Below are positions 6,769 through 14,980 of a stretch of 15,342 nucleotides of DNA, one piece after another. The position numbers and the translations under genes are program-made. The DNA is from Anaerolineales bacterium (GTDB lineage: Bacteria; Chloroflexota; Anaerolineae; Anaerolineales; E44-bin32). Numbering within the stretch: the stretch's first letter is position 1; every line of letters begins with the position of its first letter. Location: contig DAOWMX010000020.1 of assembly GCA_030642885.1 (NCBI GenBank), positions 1 through 15,342 of the forward strand. Direction: 5' to 3'. The notes below the pieces were generated by a model. The model was not told the DNA's origin and made no database searches. It worked only from the letters and a program-made list of their open reading frames with translations.

Positions 6769-8958
6769 ATTGCGCACTTCAGCCGGGTCGGAGAGGAAGT
6801 ATCGAGCCTTCGATCGCTCGGGAACACCGACCTTCACTGTCCAACCCGATTCGGGGATCACTTCAAAGAGCGCCTCATCGGTAATGTCATCACCAACCGC
6901 CAGGATGAAATCGTAGGGTGGTTTCGCGGACAGCCATGGTTGTGCGGCCCGCCCCTTGCTAACGGTGCTCGGTTTCACCTCCACCACTTTATGCCCCTGC
7001 AGGATGTGCAGTGAAGTGTTGGCGATATAACCTTCGATGGTGTCGATCAGCTCAACGGCACGCTGAGAACCCAAACCAGGGTCAGCCCGGCGGTAATGCC
7101 ACACTAGCGCCCTTCCTTTCTCCTCCAGGAGAGCGCCTGGCGTGCGATCGACGAACATTTCAAATACCGGTCTTAACTGTTCCTTCCAGTCATCGGTGAA
7201 ATCCTCATCAACCTGCTCCCACTGTTTCTGGTCGGCACGGCGGATCATCGCTCCGTGTTCGGCGACGAGGTCCATTCCCACGTCACCCAGCCAGGCATCG
7301 AGAGTCTCCGCATCGCGTCCGCTGATGATGACCATCGTGTTTTTGGGATCACGTGCGAGCGGCGTGAGCACTGCGATTAGTTCCTCGTCAGGTTTCGCCC
7401 TTTCGGGTGTGGGTGCAAATGGAACAAGCGTCCCATCGTAGTCAAGTAGGAGTAAACGGCGTTCCGCGGCATCATACACCTGTATCAACTCCTGTTTCAG
7501 TTCCCCCTGCAATCGCCTGGGAAGGTGGAGCCTGCGCACCTCCTGCACCCTTGCAAGCTGACTCAGGAAATCATCGGCCCAACGCTCTGTATCATAGCGG
7601 CGAAGCCGGGCACGCATGGTCGCGTTGCGCGCCTTTTGTTCCTCTATGGGCATTTCCAGAGCCTGATGCAGAGCATCCACGAGCATTTCTTCATTATGCG
7701 GATTGACGATGATCGCTTCACCCAATTCCGCCGCTGCGCCGGCTGTTTCACTCAGCACGAGAACACCTGTCCCATCCGGTCGTGAGATTAGATATTCCTT
7801 AGCCACGAGATTCATCCCATCCCTTAAGGGCGTAACCAGAGTGACATCCGCCAAGAGGTACAGCGCGATAAGCTGCTCAAAGGGAACGGATCGATAGAGA
7901 TAGGTGATCGGCGCCCAGCCAGGTTGGCTGAGCTGCCCGTTGATACGTCCGATTAATTCATCAACCTGGCTTTTTAAGTTCTGATACTCTGGCACACGTG
8001 TCCGTGAGGGGACCAACAATGAAAGCAAGGTCACGCGCCCCAGCCAATCCGGATAGCGAGAGAGAAATTTCTCAAAGGCGTTTAGACGTTGGATGATGCC
8101 TTTCGAGAAATCCAGTCGATCTACAGTGAGGATAACTTTGTGCTCCCCAACTTGCTGGCGTAATGCCTCAAGTTCATGTTTGACTTCCGGCATTTCATGG
8201 GCGGTGCTATAGCGGTTAATGTCCACGCCCAGAGGGAATGTGTCTACTTTAATAGCGCGATCACCGACCGTCACTCGCCCAAAATCTTGTTCCAACCCCT
8301 GGATGCGCAATAAACTACTCAAGAAATGGCGTGCGTAATCGTACGTATGAAAACCAACCAGATCCGCGCCGGTTAAGCCCTTGAGAATCTCTTCTCTCCA
8401 GGGAAGCATCCTAAAGATCTCATACGATGGAAACGGTATATGCAGGAAAAATCCAATTGCCGCATCCGGCAGTGATTCTCGCAACATGGCCGGCAGCAAC
8501 ATCAAGTGGTAATCGTGAACCCAGATGGTGTCACCGGGGAGGGCGACCTCGAGGACTTTCTCACAAAAGCGTTCGTTCACCTCCTGGTATGCCTGCCACT
8601 CCAGATGATCATAGTGCGCATATTGTGGGAAGTAGTGAAAGAGCGGCCAGATTGACCCGTTCGAGAAGCCGTTATAGTAGAGGTCGAACTGCTTTCTGGG
8701 CAAGAAGATCGGAACGCTGCCGAACTCGTCGGAGAGTCTCTTGGAGATTTTCGCCTGCTGCTCGGGATTATCCTCATGAATGCCTGGCACGCCCAGCCAG
8801 AGCATATCCATCTCCTCCCGCACTGCATTCAGAGTCGTCGCCAGACCGCCGACACTGGGATTATAGATGTATCCACCGTCATCTCTTTCTAAGCTTACGG
8901 GAAGCCGGTTGGAAACCACAATCAACCGCTGCTGCCGGTCTTCGGTTTTCGCATGCAT
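6748..8958 (-). CDS. otsAB: Bifunctional trehalose-6-phosphate synthase/phosphatase
   Basis: A 736-residue fusion of a GT20 synthase and a HAD-type phosphatase, cytosolic, converting UDP-glucose plus glucose-6-phosphate to trehalose-6-phosphate and then trehalose, an osmotic and desiccation protectant. The synthase half (about 10-475) shows RLIVVSNRLPV, GGLATTL, WLGVPG, VHDYHLMLLP (His148-His151), DRLDFSKGI with Arg281 and Lys286, and DGMNLVAKEY with Asp380. These three residues fall at a constant +19 offset from Arg262, Lys267 and Asp361 of E. coli OtsA. The phosphatase half (about 500-736) has LLDYDGTLVP (nucleophile Asp506, acid Asp508), IISGRD, AEHGA, EVKP and VGDDITDEALF. ATG 8958 is chosen because AGG is 6 bases upstream and the core fold starts soon after; ATG 9051 would add 31 residues without a binding site. 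Function is confident. Confidence 0.95.
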   Translation of the reverse strand: MHAKTEDRQQRLIVVSNRLPVSLERDDGGYIYNPSVGGLATTLNAVREEMDMLWLGVPGIHEDNPEQQAKISKRLSDEFGSVPIFLPRKQFDLYYNGFSNGSIWPLFHYFPQYAHYDHLEWQAYQEVNERFCEKVLEVALPGDTIWVHDYHLMLLPAMLRESLPDAAIGFFLHIPFPSYEIFRMLPWREEILKGLTGADLVGFHTYDYARHFLSSLLRIQGLEQDFGRVTVGDRAIKVDTFPLGVDINRYSTAHEMPEVKHELEALRQQVGEHKVILTVDRLDFSKGIIQRLNAFEKFLSRYPDWLGRVTLLSLLVPSRTRVPEYQNLKSQVDELIGRINGQLSQPGWAPITYLYRSVPFEQLIALYLLADVTLVTPLRDGMNLVAKEYLISRPDGTGVLVLSETAGAAAELGEAIIVNPHNEEMLVDALHQALEMPIEEQKARNATMRARLRRYDTERWADDFLSQLARVQEVRRLHLPRRLQGELKQELIQVYDAAERRLLLLDYDGTLVPFAPTPERAKPDEELIAVLTPLARDPKNTMVIISGRDAETLDAWLGDVGMDLVAEHGAMIRRADQKQWEQVDEDFTDDWKEQLRPVFEMFVDRTPGALLEEKGRALVWHYRRADPGLGSQRAVELIDTIEGYIANTSLHILQGHKVVEVKPSTVSKGRAAQPWLSAKPPYDFILAVGDDITDEALFEVIPESGWTVKVGVPERSKARYFLSDPAEVRNLLKEMS

Positions 8959-9157
8959 GGAGCACCTGCATTCTGGCTTGAGCTGCCAATATCTGGACAG
9001 ATTGTATTGGACGCATCGAGCGGGAGAGTGCCTCTCAATCAAGGCATGCATTCATTTTACTGCAACCGTTTAGGTCTCACCCGCTGCACTCAGAGGCGAT
9101 TATTCTTCTACAATCCAACAGGCTGTGTCTGCTTTATGGGGAAGCGAACCCTATGAC

Positions 9158-9325
9158 TTACTCTTCCGGACCTTCCCACCAAGGTTGATAACGGCGGACC
9201 TTCTCCATCAGTTTATTCTTCGTCTTGGTGTCTGTCGCTCCCGCCAATTCTTTCTTCAGGGATCTCAATTTCTTCTGGCGGCGTTGTCGGCGTCTTCGTT
9301 TTCGATCTTTTTCAGTCAGTGGCAT
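9158..9325 (-). CDS. 55-residue highly basic conserved-looking protein
   Basis: The frame starts with MPLTEKDRKRRRRQRRQKK and continues through a Lys/Arg/Leu-rich helix to RRYQPWWEGPEE and TAA. A strong GGAGG (9336-9340) stands 10 bases before the ATG, the clearest ribosome binding site in this region. About 40 percent of residues are Lys or Arg in the first half, which suggests RNA, DNA or ribosome binding. The length and the RRRR...K-x-x-x-K-V-R-R-x-x-P layout recall small basic families such as DUF6800, but this is from memory and unverified. It lies between the trehalose enzyme gene (same strand, 199 bases downstream) and the divergent sigma factor gene. A partner role cannot be inferred. 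Confidence 0.7.
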   Translation of the reverse strand: MPLTEKDRKRRRRQRRQKKLRSLKKELAGATDTKTKNKLMEKVRRYQPWWEGPEE

Positions 9326-9721
9326 TCGTTCAAGACCTCCGTTTATTCATGAGTGTTGCCTGCTCCAAGTCAACATTATTTAGATATATGATAACGCATC
9401 TACGACGATAGCGCCGGATATACTCGCTCTATGCACAGTTATCTACTGGGCATGCTCAATCCGTTGATGGACCCCCTCTCATGTCTAGTTTTCAATAAGC
9501 TTTTGTTTCAATGGTGTGACAGTCCCTGAATATTAACGATATATTAATCCTTTTGTTGTATGATTTCCATGGTGGGGAACGGTTTTTTAGGCATGGTTCG
9601 GTTTAACTCCTTTATGCATATCCAACTTCGCCACAAGTAATTATCCCTTCCATTGGTTTAGCGGAAAAAATCCTGATCCATTCCTTGTAGATATGGATCA
9701 TCTTAAGGGCGTGACCTGCTA
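9326..9721. other. AT-rich divergent regulatory spacer
   Basis: This 396-base gap separates the small basic protein (minus) from the sigma factor (plus). It is clearly AT-rich and holds no credible coding frame. A promoter candidate at 9516-9545 would give the sigma mRNA a leader of about 170 bases. The leader contains an interrupted CCATG/CATGG repeat (9568-9597) followed by nothing terminator-like. On the minus strand a TTGACT at 9372-9377 could be a -35 box for the small gene, but no matching -10 box was found. Confidence 0.45.
9516..9545 (+). promoter_or_regulatory. Candidate promoter of the sigma factor gene
   Basis: GTGACA (9516-9521) and TATATT (9540-9545) each match the sigma-70 consensus at 5 of 6 bases, with an 18-base spacer. 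The site sits in the AT-rich gap about 175 bases before ATG 9722. If used, the gene may autoregulate through its own housekeeping-type promoter; that is inference. Confidence 0.45.
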
Positions 9722-10966
9722 ATGATTAATGAGTTCGAGTTACTCGCAAACAAAGTTATCGAAGCGACAAAAGAAGTCTCGCTCTCTGAAGAAGAGCAGA
9801 CCTCAATCCAGCAGTTATTCAAACTCGGGGGAGAACAAGGATACATCACGCTGGATGACATTGCCTCTCAATTTCCCGAATCCGAAGCTTCTCTCCCCGT
9901 GATTGAACGAGTCTACGATATGCTGCTTAACGCAGGTATCGAAATCCTTGATGACGAAGAGGTTTCTGAGAAGAAACCCGCTGATGCAGTCAAGGAAGAT
10001 GAAGTAGAGAAGGAAGATGAAAACAAGCTCGCTGAAGTAAGCGCAATCGACGCAATTGATTCGGGCGATTCTGTAGGTTTATACCTCAGCCAGGTAGGCA
10101 GAGTACCTCTGCTTACACGCGATGAGGAGGTCGAACTTTCCAAGCGCATTGAGCGCGGTCGTAGAATACGCAATAATCTTGCGCGTGGCCCGGTTTCTCC
10201 GAAACAACGTGTGGAATTCGAAAGGCTCATTCAAGACGGCATGGCTGCTCGTGAACACCTGATTATGGCCAACTCACGTCTTGTTATCAGCGTTGCTAAG
10301 AAGTACGTCGGCCGCGGTGTACCACTGCTCGACATGATCCAGGAGGGTCACGTTGGGTTAATGCGCGCTGTGAAGAAATTCGATTACCGACGTGGGCACA
10401 AATTCTCCACGTATGCCACCTGGTGGATTCGCCAGGCTGTGACAAGGTTGGTTGCAGACCATGGTCGCACCATCCGTATTCCCGTTCATATGGGCGATCG
10501 CATTAACCGCATGCTGCGCAGTCGACACAAACTGACGCAGGAATTGGGACGTGAACCCGTCCGCGAGGAGCTTGCAGCATGCCTGGAGGTCTCCCCTCAC
10601 GATGTTGACTACATGCTTCGCGTAGCACAGCGTCCTCTCTCCTTAGAGAAGCCGACAGAGCAAGAAGGGGACGCCGTAATCGGGGATTTCATTGAGGATC
10701 AGGACGCCCCAGCACCCGAAGAGATCACATTACAGGAGATCTTGGAGGATCGAGTACAGGACCTGCTGGAAACCCTGCCTCATCGGGAAGCGCTCGTGCT
10801 GCGCTTGCGTTACGGGCTTGAAGCCGGGGAAGTCCACACACTCAAAGAGATCGGCGAGAAGATGGGTATAACACGCGAGCGTGTGCGACAGATTGAAGCC
10901 CAAGCTCTGCGCCGCCTGCGCAATCCAGGCTTGCGCCGGGAACTCGTGGATTACGTGCGAACCTGA
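9722..10966 (+). CDS. rpoD: RNA polymerase sigma factor, RpoD/SigA type (sigma-70 group 1 or 2)
   Basis: A 414-residue sigma-70 protein with the complete domain order. A region 1.1-like helical part (about 20-75, TLDDIASQFP) is followed by an acidic linker rich in Glu, Asp and Lys (76-108). Region 1.2 is DSVGLYLSQVGRVPLLT (116-132). Region 2 (180-256) includes NSRLVISVAKKYVGRG, DMIQEGHVGLMRAV and FSTYATWWIRQAVTR, the last used for -10 melting. Region 3 runs from about 258 to 330. Region 4 ends with the -35-binding helix-turn-helix TLKEIGEKMGITRERVRQIE (373-392). The usual region 2 stretches EGNIGLM and ADQARTIR read EGHVGLM and ADHGRTIR here, so it may be a second, group 2 sigma rather than the essential one. 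The ATG has only a weak AAGG 14 bases upstream. A shared terminator follows at 10995. Confidence 0.93.
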   Translation: MINEFELLANKVIEATKEVSLSEEEQTSIQQLFKLGGEQGYITLDDIASQFPESEASLPVIERVYDMLLNAGIEILDDEEVSEKKPADAVKEDEVEKEDENKLAEVSAIDAIDSGDSVGLYLSQVGRVPLLTRDEEVELSKRIERGRRIRNNLARGPVSPKQRVEFERLIQDGMAAREHLIMANSRLVISVAKKYVGRGVPLLDMIQEGHVGLMRAVKKFDYRRGHKFSTYATWWIRQAVTRLVADHGRTIRIPVHMGDRINRMLRSRHKLTQELGREPVREELAACLEVSPHDVDYMLRVAQRPLSLEKPTEQEGDAVIGDFIEDQDAPAPEEITLQEILEDRVQDLLETLPHREALVLRLRYGLEAGEVHTLKEIGEKMGITRERVRQIEAQALRRLRNPGLRRELVDYVRT

Positions 10967-10994
10967 TATTTCTTCGCTAACCTTAGTTGATAAA

Positions 10995-11033
10995 AGCGCA
11001 CCTCTCGATAAAATCCGGAGGTGCGTTAGTTGT
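10995..11033. terminator. Bidirectional terminator between sigma factor and histidine kinase genes
   Basis: CGCACCTC (10997-11004) pairs with GAGGTGCG (11018-11025), extendable by a G-U and an A-U pair to ten pairs, with a 13-base loop. The plus-strand tail reads TTAGTTGT and the minus-strand tail CTTTTATC, so both converging transcripts could stop here. It lies 28 bases after the sigma stop and about 117 bases after the kinase stop. Confidence 0.65.
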
Positions 11034-11143
11034 ACGCCCTTAGAATATTGCCCTATCTCCGCATGAGAGAAACATCAATACCCGCGAGATCAGGTATGGT
11101 GCTTTATTAGCTTGAAATGTGTTGGGAATTTATATGGGGAGGA

Positions 11144-12550
11144 TCAGGCTACATATCCCGCCTGGTGAAGTTTCTCTGCCGCCTCTATTGTGGCCGGGAT
11201 CGTTACCAGGATGCGAGTCCCGCGCCCTGGCTGCGAGTCGATTTTCAAGATCCCATTTACTAGCTCGGCTCGTTCATACAAATTTATCATTCCAAGGCTG
11301 CCGCGTTTTTCATAGTTGGCTTGAACCTTTTCAACGTCAAACCCGACGCCATCATCTTCGATTTCCAGGTGCAAATTATCACCCCGGCGTTTCAATCGAA
11401 TCCAGATATGTTTTGCGTTGGCATGCTTGCGAGCATTGTTCACGGCTTCTTCTACGATGAAAAATATCACGCCCTGCTTGCCGACTTCCAGGTCGTCTAC
11501 AATTCCGTTCTTCGCCTCGACGACGACGTTCTGGTTGTGATTCTCCATCATCTTCTCAGAGAGTTGCTCTAATGCTCCCAACAACCCCTCCGATTCAAGA
11601 ACGAGGGGCCGGAGCGTGAAGAGCATTTGCCGGATCTCTTTTGTCGTACGGCGGGCAAGTTCTTCAATTTTAAAGAGTTCTTCAGCAGCTTGAGTTGGTT
11701 CGCGCTGGAGGAGGCGCCGGGCGAAGTTCACCCTCATTGCGATCGCTCCAATGGATTGTGTTGGTCCGTCATGCAGATCGCGGGCAAGCTTGTTGCGCGT
11801 GTTTTCCTGGATCTCGGCAATGCGCTCCTTCTCCTGCTCCAGATCGCTATAAAGGCGGGCATTCTGCAGAGCGACCATTGCCTGCTGGGCGATGGCATCG
11901 AGCAGCTCGACCTGCTCCGGGTTGAAGTACCCCTCATCCGGATGCGCGAATAGCAGCGCACCATAGAGGTCCAAACCGACGACAAGGGGGATACAAACAG
12001 CGACGCGGCAGTTGTGCAAGGTGATAATCCGCTTCAGTTCGACGTCCTGGCCTGGGTTCATGCAAAGTTGGGATTGCACACTGGCTAATGCTTCTCCCAC
12101 CACGCCCCGCGCTCCAGGCAGGGTGACACGTAAATCCGCGGCTGATAGTCCTCGTGCAGAGGTTATATAAAGCTCCTCGTTCTCGAAGAGCATCAACGCG
12201 CTAACTAACTTGGTCGCGCCCTCACCCTCAAGTGCACTATTGGCGAGGTCAAGTGTCATCTCAAGCACTCGCTCGTAATTGAGCGTTGCGTTTAAATTCG
12301 CCGTCATTACCAGAAGGGATCTGAGCTTCTCGATCTCGCGCTCCAAGGAGGCAACCCGATTCGTCTTATCTCCTCCGTGATTTTGACCTGAGTTTGCAGA
12401 ATTATTTCGATCGCGTCGAGAGCGATCCGAGAGCCATGCAACCGGGGGTAATGCTAAGAGAAGAAACGCAGGATCGAGCGCGGAAACGATTTTCGGCGCC
12501 GTTATTGAAAGAGCTTGTAGAAATAAGTGTCCCAATTCAATATGGTACAC
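11144..12550 (-). CDS. GAF-domain sensor histidine kinase, HisKA_3 (NarX/DegS-like) type
   Basis: A 468-residue two-component kinase. One hydrophobic helix (about 20-42, LDPAFLLLALPPVAWL) is followed by a basic flank, a coiled coil (about 63-85) and a GAF sensor domain (about 90-235). The HisKA_3 dimerisation helix contains ARDLHDGPTQSIG with phospho-acceptor His260. The ATPase domain shows FIVEEAVNNARKHA (N box), EDDGVGFD (G1) and GSLGMINLYERAE, ending with GRGTRILVTIP. Such kinases phosphorylate LuxR/NarL-type regulators, but none is encoded in this window, so it is an orphan here. A tentative start is GTG 12550, with GAGG 8 bases upstream; GTG 12556 is only 2 bases from the same GAGG. There is no ATG near. 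The gene is on the same strand as the Lgt-like gene but 250 bases away, so it is probably transcribed separately. The signal is unknown. Confidence 0.9.
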   Translation of the reverse strand: MYHIELGHLFLQALSITAPKIVSALDPAFLLLALPPVAWLSDRSRRDRNNSANSGQNHGGDKTNRVASLEREIEKLRSLLVMTANLNATLNYERVLEMTLDLANSALEGEGATKLVSALMLFENEELYITSARGLSAADLRVTLPGARGVVGEALASVQSQLCMNPGQDVELKRIITLHNCRVAVCIPLVVGLDLYGALLFAHPDEGYFNPEQVELLDAIAQQAMVALQNARLYSDLEQEKERIAEIQENTRNKLARDLHDGPTQSIGAIAMRVNFARRLLQREPTQAAEELFKIEELARRTTKEIRQMLFTLRPLVLESEGLLGALEQLSEKMMENHNQNVVVEAKNGIVDDLEVGKQGVIFFIVEEAVNNARKHANAKHIWIRLKRRGDNLHLEIEDDGVGFDVEKVQANYEKRGSLGMINLYERAELVNGILKIDSQPGRGTRILVTIPATIEAAEKLHQAGYVA

Positions 12551-12800
12551 AATCACATCCTCAGCAAACTAGCGTATTGTATGCCAACTTCCCGCCTCAC
12601 CTTCATCTCGTTTACGCTGAGATATGGCGTCAGGCACTCACTCGAGCTATGGTTCTTGCATCTAGTATCGCTCAAAAAAACGATGTTTTCCCTTACAGTT
12701 CCCCTACAAGCTGAAGGCAGATCCATCACTCGCTGCCAGGAGATCCCCGGTTATCATCCCAATCCTTTGGGAAACGGATTGAGCTCTGAATTGAAACCGT

Positions 12801-13553
12801 TCACGCGGGTGTTTGTGTCTCCCTTTCAACATTGTTCCGGGATAGTAGATGAAGAGCAATCATCGCGAAGATCATCACCGCAAAGGCGATGAGTTGCGCA
12901 CTGCGTATGCTGCCGAACACAATCGAGCTATCCCCGCGAAAACCTTCGAGAAACAGCCGCGAAAAAGCCGCAAGCGCAACGAATAGGATGAAGATAAAGC
13001 CCGAGAAGGACCTGGTTTTTCGGACCTGCAGGATCACCAGCGTGGCGCCCACGGCGAATAGGAGCTCGTAAATCTGTGAGGGGTGTCTGTCCGCACCCCA
13101 TAATTCAATCGCCCAGGGGACTGTAGTCGATGCTCCAAATGCATCGCCGCTTGAGAGATGCGCCAGGGCAACGAAGATCGCAAAAACTGCCGCACCCAGC
13201 GCAAGCGTATCAAGCGTCGGGAGAAGAGAGAGCTCTTTACGTTGAGCATAAATCACTGCAGCAATGAGCCCTACGACTATGCCCTCCATGCTGGAGAGCG
13301 TATTTGGATTAAGCGCCAGCAAGTTCAGGGGTTCACTTAAATAAAGATCAATGTATTTAAGCGCGTATCCCAGGCGAGCGCCCACAATCCCAGCAGCGAG
13401 AGCGATAAAGATCATATTGCTTATAAATCCCGGATCTAGCTTATAGCGCGCCGTTTCGCGCTCGGCTATCTGTGTTCCAATCCACAAACCCACCAAGAGC
13501 AGCAAACCCGGCAATTGAATTGCGAGTGGTCCAATTTGGAGGATGGGGTACAT
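12801..13553 (-). CDS. Divergent Lgt-like (prolipoprotein diacylglyceryl transferase family) membrane protein
   Basis: A 250-residue protein with about seven membrane helices. Family landmarks kept are GARLGYAL (58-65), RHPSQIYELL (156-165), the region FLEGFRGDSS (201-210) and a Gln in RSAQLI (Gln220). In authentic Lgt a His sits in SxHGG and a GRxGNFxNxE signature surrounds the active site. Here the first reads SSMEGIVVGL (87-96) and the second LSSGDAFGAST (133-143), so the essential His and the Arg/Asn signature are absent. It has no cysteine. It may be a diverged transferase or a relative with another role; a gene symbol is therefore withheld. ATG 13551-13553 shares one base with the stop of the upstream thioredoxin-like gene (TGATG), indicating coupled translation. 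Membership in the family is fairly sure; activity is not. Confidence 0.75.
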   Translation of the reverse strand: MYPILQIGPLAIQLPGLLLLVGLWIGTQIAERETARYKLDPGFISNMIFIALAAGIVGARLGYALKYIDLYLSEPLNLLALNPNTLSSMEGIVVGLIAAVIYAQRKELSLLPTLDTLALGAAVFAIFVALAHLSSGDAFGASTTVPWAIELWGADRHPSQIYELLFAVGATLVILQVRKTRSFSGFIFILFVALAAFSRLFLEGFRGDSSIVFGSIRSAQLIAFAVMIFAMIALHLLSRNNVERETQTPA

Positions 13554-14128
13554 CAGGGCACGCCCTCCAGCAGTTGCTCAACGGTACTCTGCAGGGTGAC
13601 TTCGCTCATCGGCCCTCCCACGATCACGCGCTGGATGACTCCTTCCCGATCGATGAAGAAGGTCGTCGGCAAGGCGCGCATGAGGTAGGTATTTCCGACC
13701 TCTCCACTGGTGTCAAGCAGAATGGGGAATGTTAAGTTGAACTTCTGCACGAAGGCTTCAACATCAGCAAGGCTATCTTGCGCTGTCATATTAACCGCCA
13801 GCACTTCCAACCCACGTTCATGATTTTCCTGATAGACCCGCTGCAATGCTGGCATCTCTGCCCGGCAGGGAGGACACCAGGAAGCCCACAGGTTCAAAAC
13901 AATCGCTTTTCCGCGCATATCGGAGAGTGAAATCTGGTCACCCGTTAAGCTTTCGAGCGTGAAGTCGGGGGCTAGAAACCCTTCTCGAGGGCTGGGGATC
14001 AATCCCCCTGTGGTTGCCTCCGCTGGCACCATTGAAGCCCATATCCATAACACGCCTATGATTGCTGCGCCGATCACAACCAGCGACCAGCGTACGGTAT
14101 CTTGAAGCACTGTGTGAAATTTATTCAT
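13553..14128 (-). CDS. TlpA/ResA-like membrane-anchored thiol-disulfide oxidoreductase
   Basis: A 191-residue protein with an uncleaved N-terminal membrane helix (about 14-33), placing the rest outside the cytoplasm. The redoxin domain (about 52-190) begins APDFTLESLTG. It has the active site WASWCPPC (Cys85, Cys88), the inserted segment typical of the TlpA group, and the cis-proline loop ALPTTFFID (Pro154). Proteins of this kind reduce disulfides in apocytochrome c, copper-binding or other exported proteins, usually with electrons from CcdA/DsbD; no such partner is visible here. The gene is coupled to the Lgt-like gene by a one-base overlap and lies 138 bases after the transporter ATPase gene. 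The ATG has only a weak GGGCG close upstream. The fold and active site are clear; the client is unknown. Confidence 0.92.
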   Translation of the reverse strand: MNKFHTVLQDTVRWSLVVIGAAIIGVLWIWASMVPAEATTGGLIPSPREGFLAPDFTLESLTGDQISLSDMRGKAIVLNLWASWCPPCRAEMPALQRVYQENHERGLEVLAVNMTAQDSLADVEAFVQKFNLTFPILLDTSGEVGNTYLMRALPTTFFIDREGVIQRVIVGGPMSEVTLQSTVEQLLEGVP

Positions 14129-14137
14129 CGCCCAGAT

Positions 14138-14168
14138 ATTCTACCGCGAGTGGTGTCCCTCATATCAA
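14138..14168 (-). promoter_or_regulatory. Weak candidate promoter for the TlpA/Lgt-like pair
   Basis: On the minus strand TTGATA (14163-14168) and TAGAAT (14138-14143) each match 5 of 6 consensus bases, but the spacer is 19 bases. A 138-base gap before the pair gives room for an independent promoter. Confidence 0.28.
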
Positions 14169-14266
14169 TACCGAATCTCACCACTTGCCAGGATGCTTCC
14201 GATGTGTTTTCTAATCAGGGAACGAACAAAGATGCAGGAGGGTTACGATAGAGCGAGATCCCGATA

Positions 14267-14977
14267 TTATGGCGCTTCTAATCCATGCCTCTCCAGCAGG
14301 TGAGGTTCAGCTAAGATTTGTGCCGTTGGTCCATCACCAACGACCTGCCCTTCATCGATGATGACGGTTCGCTCAAAAAGTTCTGCCACCATGCGCATAT
14401 CGTGTGTTGCAACCAGCATCGTTTGCGGTAAACCGCGCAGGAGTTGAATCAACTCACGCCGCCCACGCGGATCGAGTCCGGCTGTAGGCTCATCTAAGAC
14501 CAACACCTCGGGGTCCATTGAAAGGACTGTTGCAATAGCCACCCGTTTCTTCTCACCTTCACTGAGATGATGCGGCACGCGCGCCTCCGAACCCGCCATA
14601 CCAACATCTTCAAGCGCCTGCCTCACCTTCTGCTCCAATTCCTCTTTTGGAATATCCATGTAGAGCGGACCGAAGGCCACGTCTTCAAAGACACTCTGTG
14701 AAAAGAGTTGATCGTCCGGGTCCTGGAACACCAATCCGACCAAGGCACGAATTTGCCTCAGGCTTTCGTCGGTCAGTTCTTTCCCACAGACATGGACTTC
14801 CCCCTCACCGCGCAGGATGCCGTTCAAATGGAGCAGAAGCGTCGATTTCCCCGAACCGTTAGGTCCGACCAGTGCGGTTTTTTCACCTGGGTTAATGAAA
14901 GGGCTAACGCCCCGTAAAGCCTTCCGGCCATCCGGGTAGCTGAAGTGCAGATCCTGGATATCTAATGTATGGTGCAT
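14267..14977 (-). CDS. cbiO: ECF-type transporter ATPase (CbiO family)
   Basis: A 236-residue ABC ATPase with every motif intact: Walker A GPNGSGKST (38-46), Q-loop VFQDPDDQLFSQSV (Gln85), signature HLSEGEKKRVAIA (138 on, LSEGE in place of LSGGQ, as in CbiO/EcfA), Walker B VLVLDEPTAGLD (Asp162, Glu163) and switch His192 in ATHD. The DPDDQLF Q-loop is diagnostic of the energy-coupling factor group. It powers uptake through CbiQ and a substrate-binding membrane component that is not in the window. Its ATG is 3 bases after the CbiQ stop (TAG-AGC-ATG), so the two are translated together. A single ATPase next to CbiQ fits the dedicated CbiMNQO-type cobalt/nickel systems better than shared ECF modules, but the solute cannot be read here. 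Confidence 0.92.
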   Translation of the reverse strand: MHHTLDIQDLHFSYPDGRKALRGVSPFINPGEKTALVGPNGSGKSTLLLHLNGILRGEGEVHVCGKELTDESLRQIRALVGLVFQDPDDQLFSQSVFEDVAFGPLYMDIPKEELEQKVRQALEDVGMAGSEARVPHHLSEGEKKRVAIATVLSMDPEVLVLDEPTAGLDPRGRRELIQLLRGLPQTMLVATHDMRMVAELFERTVIIDEGQVVGDGPTAQILAEPHLLERHGLEAP

Positions 14978-14980
14978 GCT

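Noticed and set aside
8427..8981. A 184-codon plus-strand frame opposite the trehalose enzyme.
   Set aside because: It lies entirely antisense to conserved OtsA motifs, is low-complexity in Arg/Ser/Pro and has no convincing ribosome binding site: a shadow of the real gene.
9125..9352. A 75-codon plus-strand frame rich in Ser/Phe/Leu.
   Set aside because: It is the antisense of the 55-residue basic protein, whose strand has the strong ribosome binding site.
12557..12800. Inverted repeat CAATCC/GGATTG near 12757-12778 as a terminator of the Lgt-like gene.
   Set aside because: The stem is only six pairs and no T-run follows on the minus strand.
12394..12892. Plus-strand frames spanning the gap between the kinase and Lgt-like genes.
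   Set aside because: They run through the antisense of both genes, match no known motif and show no start signals.
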